From an uncultured Pseudomonadota bacterium (lineage in GTDB: Bacteria; Pseudomonadota; Gammaproteobacteria; Burkholderiales; SG8-39): a stretch of DNA of 64,000 nucleotides. This document shows, piece by piece, positions 1 through 7,921 of this stretch. The translations under genes and the position numbers were made by a program. Location: positions 62,001 through 126,000 of the forward strand of contig CAILKO010000055.1 in NCBI GenBank assembly GCA_903834835.1, written 5' to 3'. A model generated the notes under the pieces. It had not been told where the DNA came from, made no database searches, and saw only the letters and a program-made list of their open reading frames with translations. Numbering within the stretch: the first letter of the stretch is position 1; every line of letters begins with the position of its first letter.

Positions 1-760
1 GCGTCTTGTGCTCGGTTGCGCTGCGCAGGCCGCGCACCCGCACCATCTCGGCCACCTGTGGCGAGAGGAACCGCGACATGAACTGGGCACGCCGGCCCTG
101 GACCACATGAAACTGCACGGCTCCCACCAGCAGGATGAGCAGGCCAAGCGTAGTCGTGAGCGGCGCGACATCGGGCGGGAAAACGATGCCGGATGCCATG
201 AACGGCGCGGCAATGACGAACGCGATCGCGCGCTGCGATTCCGCCCGATCCGGGCGACGTCTCAGCATGAGCAACCCCGCCGCGATGCCCAGGAGCAGTG
301 ACAGCGCCAGCGGCAGGCCGAACAGGAACAACTCCGGCCCCATGCGCCTTAGGATCGTCGTGAGCCCGGCGTTCAGAAACTGCTCTGCCCGGAGTTCCGG
401 AGCCGCGATCGCCGCCAGGCAATAGAAGATCGCAAGCCCCTGGGCCACCCTGAGGAAACGGTCTGCGCCCTTGGTATTCAGCGTGCCGGCCGGCACGGTC
501 CGCCGGACCCGCAGCACCCACTCATAGGCGTAGTAGAACGCGAAAGTCTCCGGTATCGCGAAGAATCCGTCCCAGATCGTGACGCCGTGCGCCGCCCTGA
601 GCGGCACAAGTATGAGAACGAAAGTCGCGATAGATATCCCTACCCACGCGAGGAACGCAGAGAGCGCGCGGCTGGTCGGCGAGCGTCGGTCGGCAACGAT
701 GAATGCAAGCGCCATGCCGAGCGCAACGAGCGCGGTAATCAGTTGGGCGGTGTATTGCAC
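1..760 (-). CDS. Membrane-anchored class III adenylate/guanylate cyclase, N-terminal part (truncated by window edge)
   Basis: About 253 residues of the N-terminal part are visible, read right to left from a probable GTG at 760-758 (an in-frame ATG lies at 715). The frame is open after a TAA at 839-841 and runs off the window. It is strongly hydrophobic, with six or seven predicted membrane segments, followed by a juxtamembrane segment reading FMSRFLSPQVAEMVR. That segment is the usual lead-in to the catalytic domain of class III cyclases, which make cAMP or cGMP from NTP. The catalytic residues lie outside the window, so substrate cannot be judged. It follows trpE on the same strand with a 112-bp gap that holds a 20-bp palindrome (844-863). 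Family identification rests on the membrane domain plus this linker motif, so it is inference of moderate strength. Confidence 0.66.
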   Translation of the reverse strand, partial: MQYTAQLITALVALGMALAFIVADRRSPTSRALSAFLAWVGISIATFVLILVPLRAAHGVTIWDGFFAIPETFAFYYAYEWVLRVRRTVPAGTLNTKGADRFLRVAQGLAIFYCLAAIAAPELRAEQFLNAGLTTILRRMGPELFLFGLPLALSLLLGIAAGLLMLRRRPDRAESQRAIAFVIAAPFMASGIVFPPDVAPLTTTLGLLILLVGAVQFHVVQGRRAQFMSRFLSPQVAEMVRVRGLRSATEHKT

Positions 761-843
761 GCCTCGACCCGACCAGTGTGTTGCGACGAAAGCCGACCCC
801 CATGCACCCGGGAGGGGAGCACGGAAGGCCGCCTTGCATTATT

Positions 844-863
844 TAGTAACATATACGTTACTA
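844..863. promoter_or_regulatory. Palindrome TAGTAAC-N6-GTTACTA, copy 1 of 3
   Basis: Seven-base arms TAGTAAC (844-850) and GTTACTA (857-863) flank an AT-only-but-one spacer. It begins 9 bp after the trpE stop codon and lies about 84 bp upstream of the proposed cyclase start. Two near-identical copies occur at 18563-18582 and 50302-50321. All three are AT-rich islands in GC-rich DNA and sit outside genes. It looks like a protein-binding site or short dispersed repeat; it has no T-tract and a weak stem, so it is unlikely to be a terminator. Confidence 0.55.
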
Positions 864-872
864 TCATGTCGC

Positions 873-2402
873 TCAAAGGGATTTTTCCTCTGCCGTGGCG
901 GCGCCTGCCTCCCATTGTGCGAGCGCCACCTCGGCCGCTCGCAGTATGGCGCGCGATTTGTGCTGGGTCTCCATCCATTCCGAGTGCGGATCGGAATCAG
1001 CCACCACCCCGGCGGCGGCCTGTGCATGCAGCTTGCCATCCTTCAGCACCGCAGTGCGGATCGCGATCGCGACATCCATCTCGCCGTTGAACCCGATATA
1101 GCCCGCCGCACCCGAATAGATGCCGCGCTTGACCGATTCCAGTTCGTCGATGATCTCCATCGCCCGGACCTTCGGGGCTCCGGTCACAGTGCCGGCCGGA
1201 AAGCTCGCCTTCAGAACATCGAAGGCATCCAGACCGGGCGCGATCATGCCCTCGACATTCGAAACGATATGCATCACGTGCGAATAGCGTTCGACCACCA
1301 TCTTTTCGGTGACATGCACGCTGCCCGTCGCGGCAACCCGACCGACGTCGTTGCGACCGAGATCGATGAGCATCACGTGTTCGGCGCGCTCCTTCGGATC
1401 GGCAAGCAATTCGGTCGCTCGCGCCGCATCTTCCTCGGGCGTCGCGCCGCGCGGACGCGTGCCCGCAATCGGCCTGAGCGTTACTTTTCCGGCGGCAAGT
1501 CGCACCAGGATTTCCGGAGAAGCGCCCACCACATGGTGATCGCCGAAATCGAAGTAGTACATGTACGGAGAAGGATTCAGCCCGCGCAACGCGCGATACA
1601 GCGCGAGCGGCGGCGCCGCGAAATCCCGCGTCGTGCGCTGCGAGATCTGCACCTGCATGCAATCGCCCGCGTAGATGTACTCCTTGGAGCGCGCCACGGC
1701 TGCGAGAAAGCCTTCCTCGGTAAACGAGCGAGACAGTTCTCCGGGCAGGCCTTCCTGCGGTTCGTTCGCCATTGCAAGCACCATGTCGCGCGGCAAAGGC
1801 GCCGCGAGACGGCTGCGCAGCCGCTCGAGGCGCTCGGCGGCAAGACGATAGGCGCCCTCGACGCGCGGGTCGGCATAGATCACGAAATAGAGCTTGCCGA
1901 GCACGTTGTCGATTACCGCGAGCTCGTCGGACACGAGCAGCAACATGTCAGGTGTTCCGATCGGGTCGCTCTTCGGTGTACCGAGCGCACGCGGCTCGAT
2001 GTGGCTGACCGTCTCGTAGCCAAAGTAGCCGACCAGCCCGCCGCCGAAGCGCAGGTTGGCCGGCACCGGCGCCACCTGCTCACGGGCGAGCCAGGCGCGC
2101 GCGTAGTCGTAGGGATCGGCCTCCGCCTCTTCCAGACAACGGTCGACTCCGTTCGCTTCACGCTTCAGGCGCCTGACCGTGCGGCCGCGCGCCTCGATGC
2201 GCTCCGCGCAGGCCAGGCCGATGAACGAGTAGCGCCCGAAGCGCTCCCCGCCCACGACCGATTCGAGCAGATAGGAAAACGGCTCGTTCGCGAGCTTTAC
2301 GTAGACGGCGAGCGGCGTGTAGAGGTCGGCGTGCGCTTCCGCGACGACGGGTATTCTCGTATAGCCCTGTGCTGCGAGCCGCTGGAACTCAAGCTCAGTC
2401 AT
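873..2402 (-). CDS. trpE: Anthranilate synthase component I
   Basis: TrpE converts chorismate to anthranilate with ammonia supplied by the TrpG glutaminase, the first step of tryptophan synthesis. The 509-residue product matches the family length (E. coli 520). The N-terminal LLES motif at about residues 45-48 is the tryptophan feedback site. The C-terminal chorismate-binding half contains GASPEILVRL, the PIAGTRPRG segment and GYIGFNGEMD. The ATG at 2402 is preceded by GGAG about 7 bases upstream; the frame stays open further upstream but that extension is low-complexity. It lies downstream of rpe-gph, the usual betaproteobacterial context, but trpG and trpD do not follow: the next gene is a nucleotide cyclase. 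Confidence 0.97.
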   Translation of the reverse strand: MTELEFQRLAAQGYTRIPVVAEAHADLYTPLAVYVKLANEPFSYLLESVVGGERFGRYSFIGLACAERIEARGRTVRRLKREANGVDRCLEEAEADPYDYARAWLAREQVAPVPANLRFGGGLVGYFGYETVSHIEPRALGTPKSDPIGTPDMLLLVSDELAVIDNVLGKLYFVIYADPRVEGAYRLAAERLERLRSRLAAPLPRDMVLAMANEPQEGLPGELSRSFTEEGFLAAVARSKEYIYAGDCMQVQISQRTTRDFAAPPLALYRALRGLNPSPYMYYFDFGDHHVVGASPEILVRLAAGKVTLRPIAGTRPRGATPEEDAARATELLADPKERAEHVMLIDLGRNDVGRVAATGSVHVTEKMVVERYSHVMHIVSNVEGMIAPGLDAFDVLKASFPAGTVTGAPKVRAMEIIDELESVKRGIYSGAAGYIGFNGEMDVAIAIRTAVLKDGKLHAQAAAGVVADSDPHSEWMETQHKSRAILRAAEVALAQWEAGAATAEEKSL

Positions 2403-2568
2403 GACAAATCTCCGGGTCTTGTAGCCTGGTACCGGGGTACCTGATCGGGTGCTGAAAGGGAAACTGGCTGCGGCGCGGCATGCGGCGCCATCTGCCACTG
2501 CGGAGGCGAGTCGGGCTAGCGACGCCAGCGGCGCCGGGTACAAGCGTGCAGGCAGGCTGGGCAAGAAG
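2403..2568. other. gph-trpE intergenic region with a GGTACC inverted repeat
   Basis: This 166-bp gap precedes trpE. It contains GGTACC-GG-GGTACC at 2428-2441, a 14-bp inverted repeat about 26 bp upstream of the trpE start. I found no leader peptide with a tryptophan run and no attenuator-like pair of hairpins. The inner GTACC-NN-GGTAC is also present at 50335-50346. Its role is unknown. Confidence 0.3.
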
Positions 2569-3279
2569 TCACGATGATCCGTATCCTGTCGCTGTGCCGC
2601 ACAGGAGGTGCGCGGCATCCGAAAGCGTCGCGACTATACCATCCGACGCGATCTCCCGCAGATCGTGCCCCTCGCGATAGCCGTAGGGAACAAGCAGCAC
2701 GCGGCAACCCGCTGCACGACCTGCTTCGGCATCCACCGCCGAATCGCCGACAACCACCGTCCGTGCGGGCGCTGTATCGATCCTGCGGCAGGCCTCCAGG
2801 CACAGGTCGGGGGCCGGCTTGGCGCGGGCCACATCCTCGGGCGTAAGCACTGCATCGAAGCACGCCGCAAGGCCGAGCGCATCGAGCAGTGGTCGTGTGT
2901 AACGCACCGCCTTGTTGGTAATGCAGGCGAGTCGCAGCCCGCAGGCGCGCATTTGATCGAGGCCGTCCCTCACACCGGGATAGACAGTCGCGGAACGCCC
3001 GCTGCAGGCAACGTAATGCGCATCGAAGGCCAAGCCGGCGCGCGCGAGCAGCGCGGCGTCAGCGCCCCCCCCGACCGCGGACTCCACCGTGCGACGCACC
3101 AGCTCGTTGACACCGCGTCCGATGAAATCCCGGATCTGTGTCGCCTCAAGCAGCGGGAGATTCAGTTGAGCGAGCATGCCGCGCGCCGCCAGCGCGAGGT
3201 CGGGCAGGGTGTCGACCAGCGTTCCGTCCAGATCGACCAGAACCGCCTCGACTCGCTCGCCAGCAAGCCGTCCCGACAT
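2569..3279 (-). CDS. gph: Phosphoglycolate phosphatase (HAD family)
   Basis: Gph dephosphorylates 2-phosphoglycolate, salvaging the product of oxidative DNA end repair and oxygenase side reactions. The 236-residue protein shows the HAD nucleophile motif DLDGT at residues 16-20, a helical cap, the motif II region ITNKA, the conserved lysine in AKPAPD and the acidic motif VVGDSAVDAEAG. The chosen ATG at 3279 leaves only 2 bp to the rpe stop, which indicates translational coupling; a much longer upstream extension of the frame simply overlaps rpe and was discarded. The order rpe-gph-trpE is common in betaproteobacteria. Confidence 0.95.
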   Translation of the reverse strand: MSGRLAGERVEAVLVDLDGTLVDTLPDLALAARGMLAQLNLPLLEATQIRDFIGRGVNELVRRTVESAVGGGADAALLARAGLAFDAHYVACSGRSATVYPGVRDGLDQMRACGLRLACITNKAVRYTRPLLDALGLAACFDAVLTPEDVARAKPAPDLCLEACRRIDTAPARTVVVGDSAVDAEAGRAAGCRVLLVPYGYREGHDLREIASDGIVATLSDAAHLLCGTATGYGSS

Positions 3280-3281
3280 GC

Positions 3282-3947
3282 TCAGGCTGCGAGGTTCCTG
3301 CGCATCGCACCGATGGTCGCGCGATAGTCGGCCGAGCCGAAGATCGCGGAGCCCGAGACGAAGGTGTCCGCGCCGGCGCGCGCGATTTCGGCGATGTTCT
3401 CGACCTTCACGCCGCCGTCCACCTCGAGCCACACCTCGCGCCCGGACGGGAGGGCATCGATCCTGCGCCTCACTTCCGCGATCTTGGGCAGCGCCGACGC
3501 GATGAATTTCTGACCGCCGAAACCCGGGTTGACCGACATCAGCAGCACGATATCCAGTCGATCGAGCATGTGATCCAGCCACTGGAGCGGTGTCGCCGGG
3601 TTGAACACGAGACCTGCCTTGCACCCGTGCTCCTGTATGAGCGCCACCGTGCGGTCGACGTGGTCGCTCGCCTCGGGGTGGAAGGTGATGATGCCCGCGC
3701 CCGCCCTCGCGAACTCCACGACCAGCGCATCCACCGGCCGCACCATGAGATGCACGTCGATCGGCACCTTCGCATGGGGCCGTATCGCGGCGCACACCAC
3801 CGGACCGACCGTAAGATTCGGGACGTAGTGATTGTCCATTACGTCGAAGTGGATGAGGTCGGCGCCGGCATCCTGCACGGCGCGGACTTCCTCTCCGAGC
3901 CGCGCAAAATCCGCGGACAGGAGGCTTGGAGCGATGCGATAGGCCAT
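3282..3947 (-). CDS. rpe: Ribulose-phosphate 3-epimerase
   Basis: Rpe interconverts D-ribulose 5-phosphate and D-xylulose 5-phosphate in the pentose phosphate (and Calvin) pathway. The 221-residue TIM-barrel protein begins [12 protein letters not shown], has the metal-binding [17 protein letters not shown] segment, [14 protein letters not shown], the second metal motif LEVDGGV and the phosphate-binding GSAIFG. The start is placed at the ATG at 3947, directly before the AYRIAPSLL sequence; an upstream start at 3980 would add eleven residues that family members lack. It is the first gene of a minus-strand group with gph and trpE, and is divergent from apaG (73 bp apart). Confidence 0.97.
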   Translation of the reverse strand: MAYRIAPSLLSADFARLGEEVRAVQDAGADLIHFDVMDNHYVPNLTVGPVVCAAIRPHAKVPIDVHLMVRPVDALVVEFARAGAGIITFHPEASDHVDRTVALIQEHGCKAGLVFNPATPLQWLDHMLDRLDIVLLMSVNPGFGGQKFIASALPKIAEVRRRIDALPSGREVWLEVDGGVKVENIAEIARAGADTFVSGSAIFGSADYRATIGAMRRNLAA

Positions 3948-4019
3948 GATGCGCGCGAGTTTAGCAACATCGACCCGCACGGCAGGGCGCGAAGCGCGCC
4001 ACTACCCTAGAATCGGATC

Positions 4020-4439
4020 ATGGACGATCAAAACGCTAACCGCAACGCAGGCGCCGCAGACAAGGCGCCGGCACACCGCATCGAGGTAAGCGCAGCAACG
4101 CGTTACCTGCCCGAGCAGTCGGATGAGACCACCGGACGCTACGTGTTCGCCTACACCATCACGATACGCAACACCGGGCTCGTGGGTGCCCGGCTGATCA
4201 GCCGACACTGGATTATCTGTGACGCCCATTCGCAGATCCAGGAAGTGCGCGGCAAGGGCGTGGTGGGGGAGCAACCGCTGCTGCACCCGGGGCAATCCTT
4301 CGAGTACACCAGCGGCACCGCGCTCAAAACGCCTGTCGGGACCATGCGCGGCAGCTATCAGATGCACGCCGAGGACGGCACGGAGTTCGACGCGGAGATT
4401 CCGGAATTCGCGCTCTCGGTGCCGCGCGTCCTGCACTGA
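4020..4439 (+). CDS. apaG: ApaG domain protein (Co2+/Mg2+ efflux-associated)
   Basis: A 139-residue ApaG protein (E. coli 125). The core starts near residue 22 (IEVSAATRYLPEQS) and carries the family's FAYTITIRN, RHWIICDA, GVVGEQP, the LHPGQSFEYTSG segment and MRGSYQMHAEDG motifs that form a fibronectin-III-like beta sandwich. ApaG was named from cobalt-resistance phenotypes; its biochemical role is not settled. The first twenty residues are polar and variable. The ATG at 4020 is the only well-placed start. It is followed by mltA on the same strand. Confidence 0.95.
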   Translation: MDDQNANRNAGAADKAPAHRIEVSAATRYLPEQSDETTGRYVFAYTITIRNTGLVGARLISRHWIICDAHSQIQEVRGKGVVGEQPLLHPGQSFEYTSGTALKTPVGTMRGSYQMHAEDGTEFDAEIPEFALSVPRVLH

Positions 4440-4443
4440 AGCC

Positions 4444-4554
4444 TCAGGAGTCCTCGTCGCCCCGGTCCCCGTCGGGTTTCTTCGGCCAGGTGAACCAGAC
4501 GATGAACACCGCAAGAGCCAGCACCAGTACGATTTCCAGCATCACGACCCACAT
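4444..4554 (-). CDS. Possible 36-residue single-span membrane protein, antisense to the mltA start
   Basis: Read on the minus strand from ATG at 4554, this frame encodes 36 residues and stops at 4444. It begins MWVVMLEIV, continues with about 20 uninterrupted hydrophobic residues, then FTWPKKP and a very acidic tail (DGDRGDEDS). That is a textbook small membrane protein: one helix and a charged end. A GGAG lies 13 bases upstream of the ATG, slightly far; Met5 is another start. It fills the apaG-mltA gap (3' end 5 bp from the apaG stop) but overlaps the assigned mltA start by 65 bp. The overlap vanishes if mltA starts at TTG 4556. Not recognised as a named family; conservation would decide. 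Confidence 0.4.
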   Translation of the reverse strand: MWVVMLEIVLVLALAVFIVWFTWPKKPDGDRGDEDS

Positions 4555-5692
4555 CTTGCGTCGCCTGCTCCTGTTTGCCGCGATCTGCGCGATCTACGGA
4601 TGCGCCCCGGTGGAGCGGGCATCGGAAAAGCCGCCCGCTGTCGCCTACCTTGAAACGCGCTTCGAATCTCTCCCCGGATGGAAGGCGAACTCGCCCGAAA
4701 CACGCCGCGGAAGTCTACGCGCCTTCCTGAAGGGATGCGCACAGCGCGCGCTGCCTGCCGCCCTGATCGCGCCCTGCAACGATGCGCGCCTGGTGGACGA
4801 GCGGGACACCGAGGCGATACGCGCATACTTCGAACGCGGCTTCGCGCCCTACCGCCTGCTGGCCGAAGGGCGCGACAGCGGCCTCATCACCGGCTATTAC
4901 GAGCCGGTGATCGCAGGCAGCCGCGAGCGGAATGCACGCCATCCGCATCCGGTCTACGGCCTGCCTTCGGACCTCGTCGTCGTCGACCTTGCAGGCCTGT
5001 ATCCCGAACTTCGCGACCTGCGCCTGCGCGGCCGGCTGGATGGAAAACGGCTCGTGCCCTACTACTCGCGCGCAGAAATCGAGGCTCGCGCCGGAAAAAT
5101 GACTGCACCCGTCATCGCCTGGGCGGCCGACGCCGTTGAGCTCTTCTTCCTGCAGGTCCAGGGTTCCGGACAGCTCCAGTTCGAAGATGGCACTCGGATG
5201 CGGATCGGCTACGCCGAGCAGAACGGCCATCCCTATCGGTCACTCGGGCGCCATCTTGTGGACCACGGCGAGCTCTCCCTTGAACAGGCGACCATGGACG
5301 GCATCAAGGATTGGGCGGCACGCAATCCGGGGCGACTGAAGGAGGCGCTCGCCTCAAACGCGAGCTACGTATTCTTTCGTGAACTGCCTGCTTCGGACGG
5401 GCCCATCGGCTCGCTCGGCGCGCCGCTCAGCGCCGAGTTCAGCATCGCAGTCGACCGGCGCTACATTCCGCTTGGTGCGCCGGTCTGGCTGCGCTCCACC
5501 GACCCTGTCGACGGCGCGCCGATCGAGCGCTTGACCCTCGCCCAGGACACCGGCGGTGCAATACGCGGCGCCGTGCGCGCAGATCTGTTCTGGGGACTGG
5601 GCCCGGCCGCCGGCGAACGCGCCGGACGCATGCGCCAGCAGGGCAGCCTGTGGCTGCTGTGGCCGCGTGGTCTCCCACCGCCCGCGCCCTGA
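4490..5692 (+). CDS. mltA: Membrane-bound lytic murein transglycosylase A (lipoprotein)
   Basis: MltA cleaves the glycan strands of peptidoglycan to 1,6-anhydro-muropeptides at the outer membrane. The 400-residue product has a signal peptide with lipobox-like AIYGC (Cys38 from the first ATG), then the MltA domain (GLITGYYEPVIAGS, VFFR/VELFFLQVQGSG), and the C-terminal 3D domain with QDTGGAIRGAVRADLFWG containing the catalytic Asp. Start choice is uncertain: ATG 4490 or 4502 gives an unusually long n-region of about 20 residues before HILRRLLLF, while TTG 4556 would give a compact 16-residue lipoprotein signal and clear the antisense small ORF. Convergent with dsbC. Confidence 0.93.
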   Translation: MNQTMNTARASTSTISSITTHILRRLLLFAAICAIYGCAPVERASEKPPAVAYLETRFESLPGWKANSPETRRGSLRAFLKGCAQRALPAALIAPCNDARLVDERDTEAIRAYFERGFAPYRLLAEGRDSGLITGYYEPVIAGSRERNARHPHPVYGLPSDLVVVDLAGLYPELRDLRLRGRLDGKRLVPYYSRAEIEARAGKMTAPVIAWAADAVELFFLQVQGSGQLQFEDGTRMRIGYAEQNGHPYRSLGRHLVDHGELSLEQATMDGIKDWAARNPGRLKEALASNASYVFFRELPASDGPIGSLGAPLSAEFSIAVDRRYIPLGAPVWLRSTDPVDGAPIERLTLAQDTGGAIRGAVRADLFWGLGPAAGERAGRMRQQGSLWLLWPRGLPPPAP

Positions 5693-5740
5693 GCGCTTGC
5701 GATCCACGGCGCGGCCCAGGCTATCTATGGCTGCTGCGCT

Positions 5741-6484
5741 TTACTTGCGCGCTGCGCCCTGCTTCGCAGGCGCGGCGTCATCCAGAATCGCCTTCAGCTG
5801 ATCGGCTGGCAGAGCGCCGCTGTAGCGCTCGCCGTTCGCGACGAACAATGTTGGCGTGGCACGCACGCTCAGCGAGCGGCCGAGTTCCAGCGTCTTGTCG
5901 ACCGGATTCGCGCACGTCGCGTTGCTGAGCGGCTGCCGGCGCCGCAGCGCGATGTCGAGCCAGGCCTTGGCGCGATCCGGCGCGCACCACACCGCGCGCG
6001 AATGATCTGCGAGCTCCGGCCGGATGACTGGAAACATGAACACGTAGAGCGTGATGTCGTCGATTTCCTGCAGCGTCTTCTCGAACTGCTGGCAGGCCGG
6101 GCAGTGCGGGTCCGAGAACATCGCCAGCACCCTGCGGCCGTTGCCGCGCTGGATCTTCACCGCCTGGTCTAAAGGCAGCGTGTCGAAGCGTATGGCGCTC
6201 AGCTTACGCACGCGCTCCTCGGTGAGATTGCGGTCGGTCCTGGCATCGTAGAGATTGCCCGAGAGGATGTAGTCGCCCGAGGCATCCGTGTAGACGATCT
6301 GCAGGCCCTCCGCGGAACGGAATCGCACCTCGAACAAGCCCGGCACGGGCGCCGCCTGTATGCCTTCGATACGCGCCCCCCCGAGCTTTGGCTCGATCGC
6401 CTTGCGTATCTTGGCGTCATCCGCCAACGCGCCCGCGGCGACCAGCCCGAGCCATGCTGCCGCCACCCACCTGTACAAACCCAT
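5741..6484 (-). CDS. dsbC: Thiol:disulfide interchange protein / disulfide isomerase
   Basis: DsbC is the periplasmic disulfide isomerase, kept reduced by DsbD. The 247-residue precursor has a signal peptide (cleavage near AGALA-DD, residue 21), an N-terminal dimerisation domain (about 22-90) and a thioredoxin fold. The active site is CPAC at residues 128-131 in FSDPHCPACQQFEK, instead of the CGYC of E. coli; the dipeptide between the cysteines tunes redox potential. The cis-proline is in RATPTLF (Pro211), and Cys167/Cys191 form the expected structural pair. It follows a ubiquinone hydroxylase gene on the same strand, 108 bp away. Confidence 0.94.
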   Translation of the reverse strand: MGLYRWVAAAWLGLVAAGALADDAKIRKAIEPKLGGARIEGIQAAPVPGLFEVRFRSAEGLQIVYTDASGDYILSGNLYDARTDRNLTEERVRKLSAIRFDTLPLDQAVKIQRGNGRRVLAMFSDPHCPACQQFEKTLQEIDDITLYVFMFPVIRPELADHSRAVWCAPDRAKAWLDIALRRRQPLSNATCANPVDKTLELGRSLSVRATPTLFVANGERYSGALPADQLKAILDDAAPAKQGAARK

Positions 6485-6592
6485 GGTCTTGCGCCTTCCT
6501 TGGTAAAGACTGCGCAGCCTGCGCCGCCCGACGTCCTGTTTACAGCCTTGCAGCGTAACTTATTCCCTGCACAGCGCCCGAACCACGGGAAT

Positions 6593-7759
6593 TCAGCTCA
6601 TCGCCTGCCGGACCATGAGACTCTTGAATATCGGCATCCGGTTCGCGATGGCCAGCACAGGATTGCGCAAGACGCGCGCGATTCCCGATCCGCCGAACAT
6701 CCGGAACAAGCCGTCCACCATCGCATCCATTGCAAGCGTGTCTTCCGCACGCGTACGCGCGTATCGCCTGAGCAACGCCCCGTCGCCGGGGTCCCTGCCC
6801 GGTTCACGCCGGGAGAGGATATCGGCCAGACTGCGCACGTCCTGCAGGCCAAGGTTCATGCCCTGCCCCGCGAGCGGATGCACCACATGGGCCGCATCGC
6901 CGACCAGAGCGACACGCATTGAAACCGGGTGCGGCACCTGCAGCCGCCGAAGCGGAAATCCGCGCGGCGTACCGATGAGTTCGAGCCTGCCCAAGGCGCC
7001 GAACGTAGCATTGAACACAGCTTCCTCAACGCGCTCGCCCGGCTGCGCGAGGAGCGCGCGTGCTTCTACGTCCGGCAGCGACCAGACCATCGACACTGCG
7101 TCACCGGGCAGGGGCAGCAGTGCGAGCACCGGGCCGCCCTGGAACCACTGGCAGGCCACGCCCCGATGCGGACGGGCTATGCGGAAATTGGCGACCACGC
7201 CGATCTGTCCGTAATCTGATGCCGTCACGGACATTCCAGCCTGGTCACGCACCCGGGATCCCGCGCCATCGGCCCCGACCAGCAGCCTCGCGCCCAGTCG
7301 GCGGCCATCGCCTAGCGCAATGTTGACGCCCTTTGCGTCGGCATCAAACCGGTCGAGTTCCACTGGCATATGCATGCTCACCTCCGGCCGCGCGGACGCG
7401 AGTTCGAACAACACCGCCTGAAGGCGGCTGTCCTCGACGATCCAGGCCAGAGCGGAAACACCCGCCTCATAAGCATCGAAGTCGAGGACCGAACGACCAT
7501 CGTCGCCGTGCACCCGCATGCCGTAGACAGGCGTGCGCGCGGCTTCCGGGAGGCGCTGCCAGACACCGAGTCGCTCCAGATGGGCGACATTGCCCGGGCT
7601 GATGGCATATACCCGCGAGTCGAATATCCCGTCAGCAGGCAGTGCAGGCGGCAATTCGCGGGCGACGAGCGCCACGGACGTGCGGGTGAGACTGCACGCG
7701 CACGCCAGACCAGCCAGACCGGCGCCTGCCACCACCACGTCGTAATCCATGATTTTCAT
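6593..7759 (-). CDS. FAD-dependent ubiquinone-biosynthesis hydroxylase (UbiH/UbiF/VisC/COQ6 family)
   Basis: A 388-residue flavoprotein monooxygenase with the FAD dinucleotide motif GAGLAG at residues 12-17, a DG-type motif (LLVGADGAGSRVRDQAG) and the second FAD motif GDAAHVVHPLAGQGMNLG near residue 290. These enzymes hydroxylate the polyprenyl ring in coenzyme Q synthesis. A second paralogue, ubiH, lies at 27329-28459; this copy is therefore likely to act at a different ring position (UbiI, UbiF or UbiM-like), but sequence reading alone cannot say which. The start may be ATG 7759 or Met4 at 7750. It reads away from the tRNA gene. Confidence 0.9.
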   Translation of the reverse strand: MKIMDYDVVVAGAGLAGLACACSLTRTSVALVARELPPALPADGIFDSRVYAISPGNVAHLERLGVWQRLPEAARTPVYGMRVHGDDGRSVLDFDAYEAGVSALAWIVEDSRLQAVLFELASARPEVSMHMPVELDRFDADAKGVNIALGDGRRLGARLLVGADGAGSRVRDQAGMSVTASDYGQIGVVANFRIARPHRGVACQWFQGGPVLALLPLPGDAVSMVWSLPDVEARALLAQPGERVEEAVFNATFGALGRLELIGTPRGFPLRRLQVPHPVSMRVALVGDAAHVVHPLAGQGMNLGLQDVRSLADILSRREPGRDPGDGALLRRYARTRAEDTLAMDAMVDGLFRMFGGSGIARVLRNPVLAIANRMPIFKSLMVRQAMS

Positions 7760-7815
7760 TCTACGCCAAGGGTTTGCACACTACGCCCGGGAGCATGCCG
7801 GTCGCCACGGAAAGC

Positions 7816-7845
7816 TTGACCGGAACCTGCAGAAAACGGGACAAT
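7816..7845 (+). promoter_or_regulatory. Putative sigma-70 promoter of tRNA-Met
   Basis: TTGACC at 7816-7821 and GACAAT at 7840-7845 are separated by 18 bp. The bases after the -10 are a GC-rich run (TCGGCCCCCC), the discriminator type found at growth-rate-controlled stable-RNA promoters. Transcription would start near 7852, giving a leader of about 70 bases before the tRNA at 7922. Prediction by eye only. Confidence 0.45.
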
Positions 7846-7921
7846 TCGGCCCCCCTCGCATTTCGGGGACCGGCAGCAGGCAGATTCGCGCCCGCACCGG
7901 TCGCAGTGATGTCGCAATCGT

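Noticed and set aside
844..863. Palindrome as ParB parS, MatP matS, SlmA or Noc site
   Set aside because: None of the published consensus sequences (for example GTGACRNYGTCAC, GTTTCACGTGAAAC, GTGAGTACTCAC, ATTTCCCGGGAAAT) matches the TAGTAAC arms.
844..863. Palindrome as an intrinsic terminator for trpE
   Set aside because: The stem is AT-rich and only seven bases, with no T-tract; copy 3 is 70 bp from any stop.
579..2444. A 621-codon plus-strand frame opposite trpE
   Set aside because: GC-rich third-position bias in trpE opens the opposite frame; composition (His/Arg-rich) lacks any recognisable family.
2403..2568. A tryptophan attenuator before trpE
   Set aside because: No short leader frame with tandem Trp codons and no alternative hairpin pair could be found.
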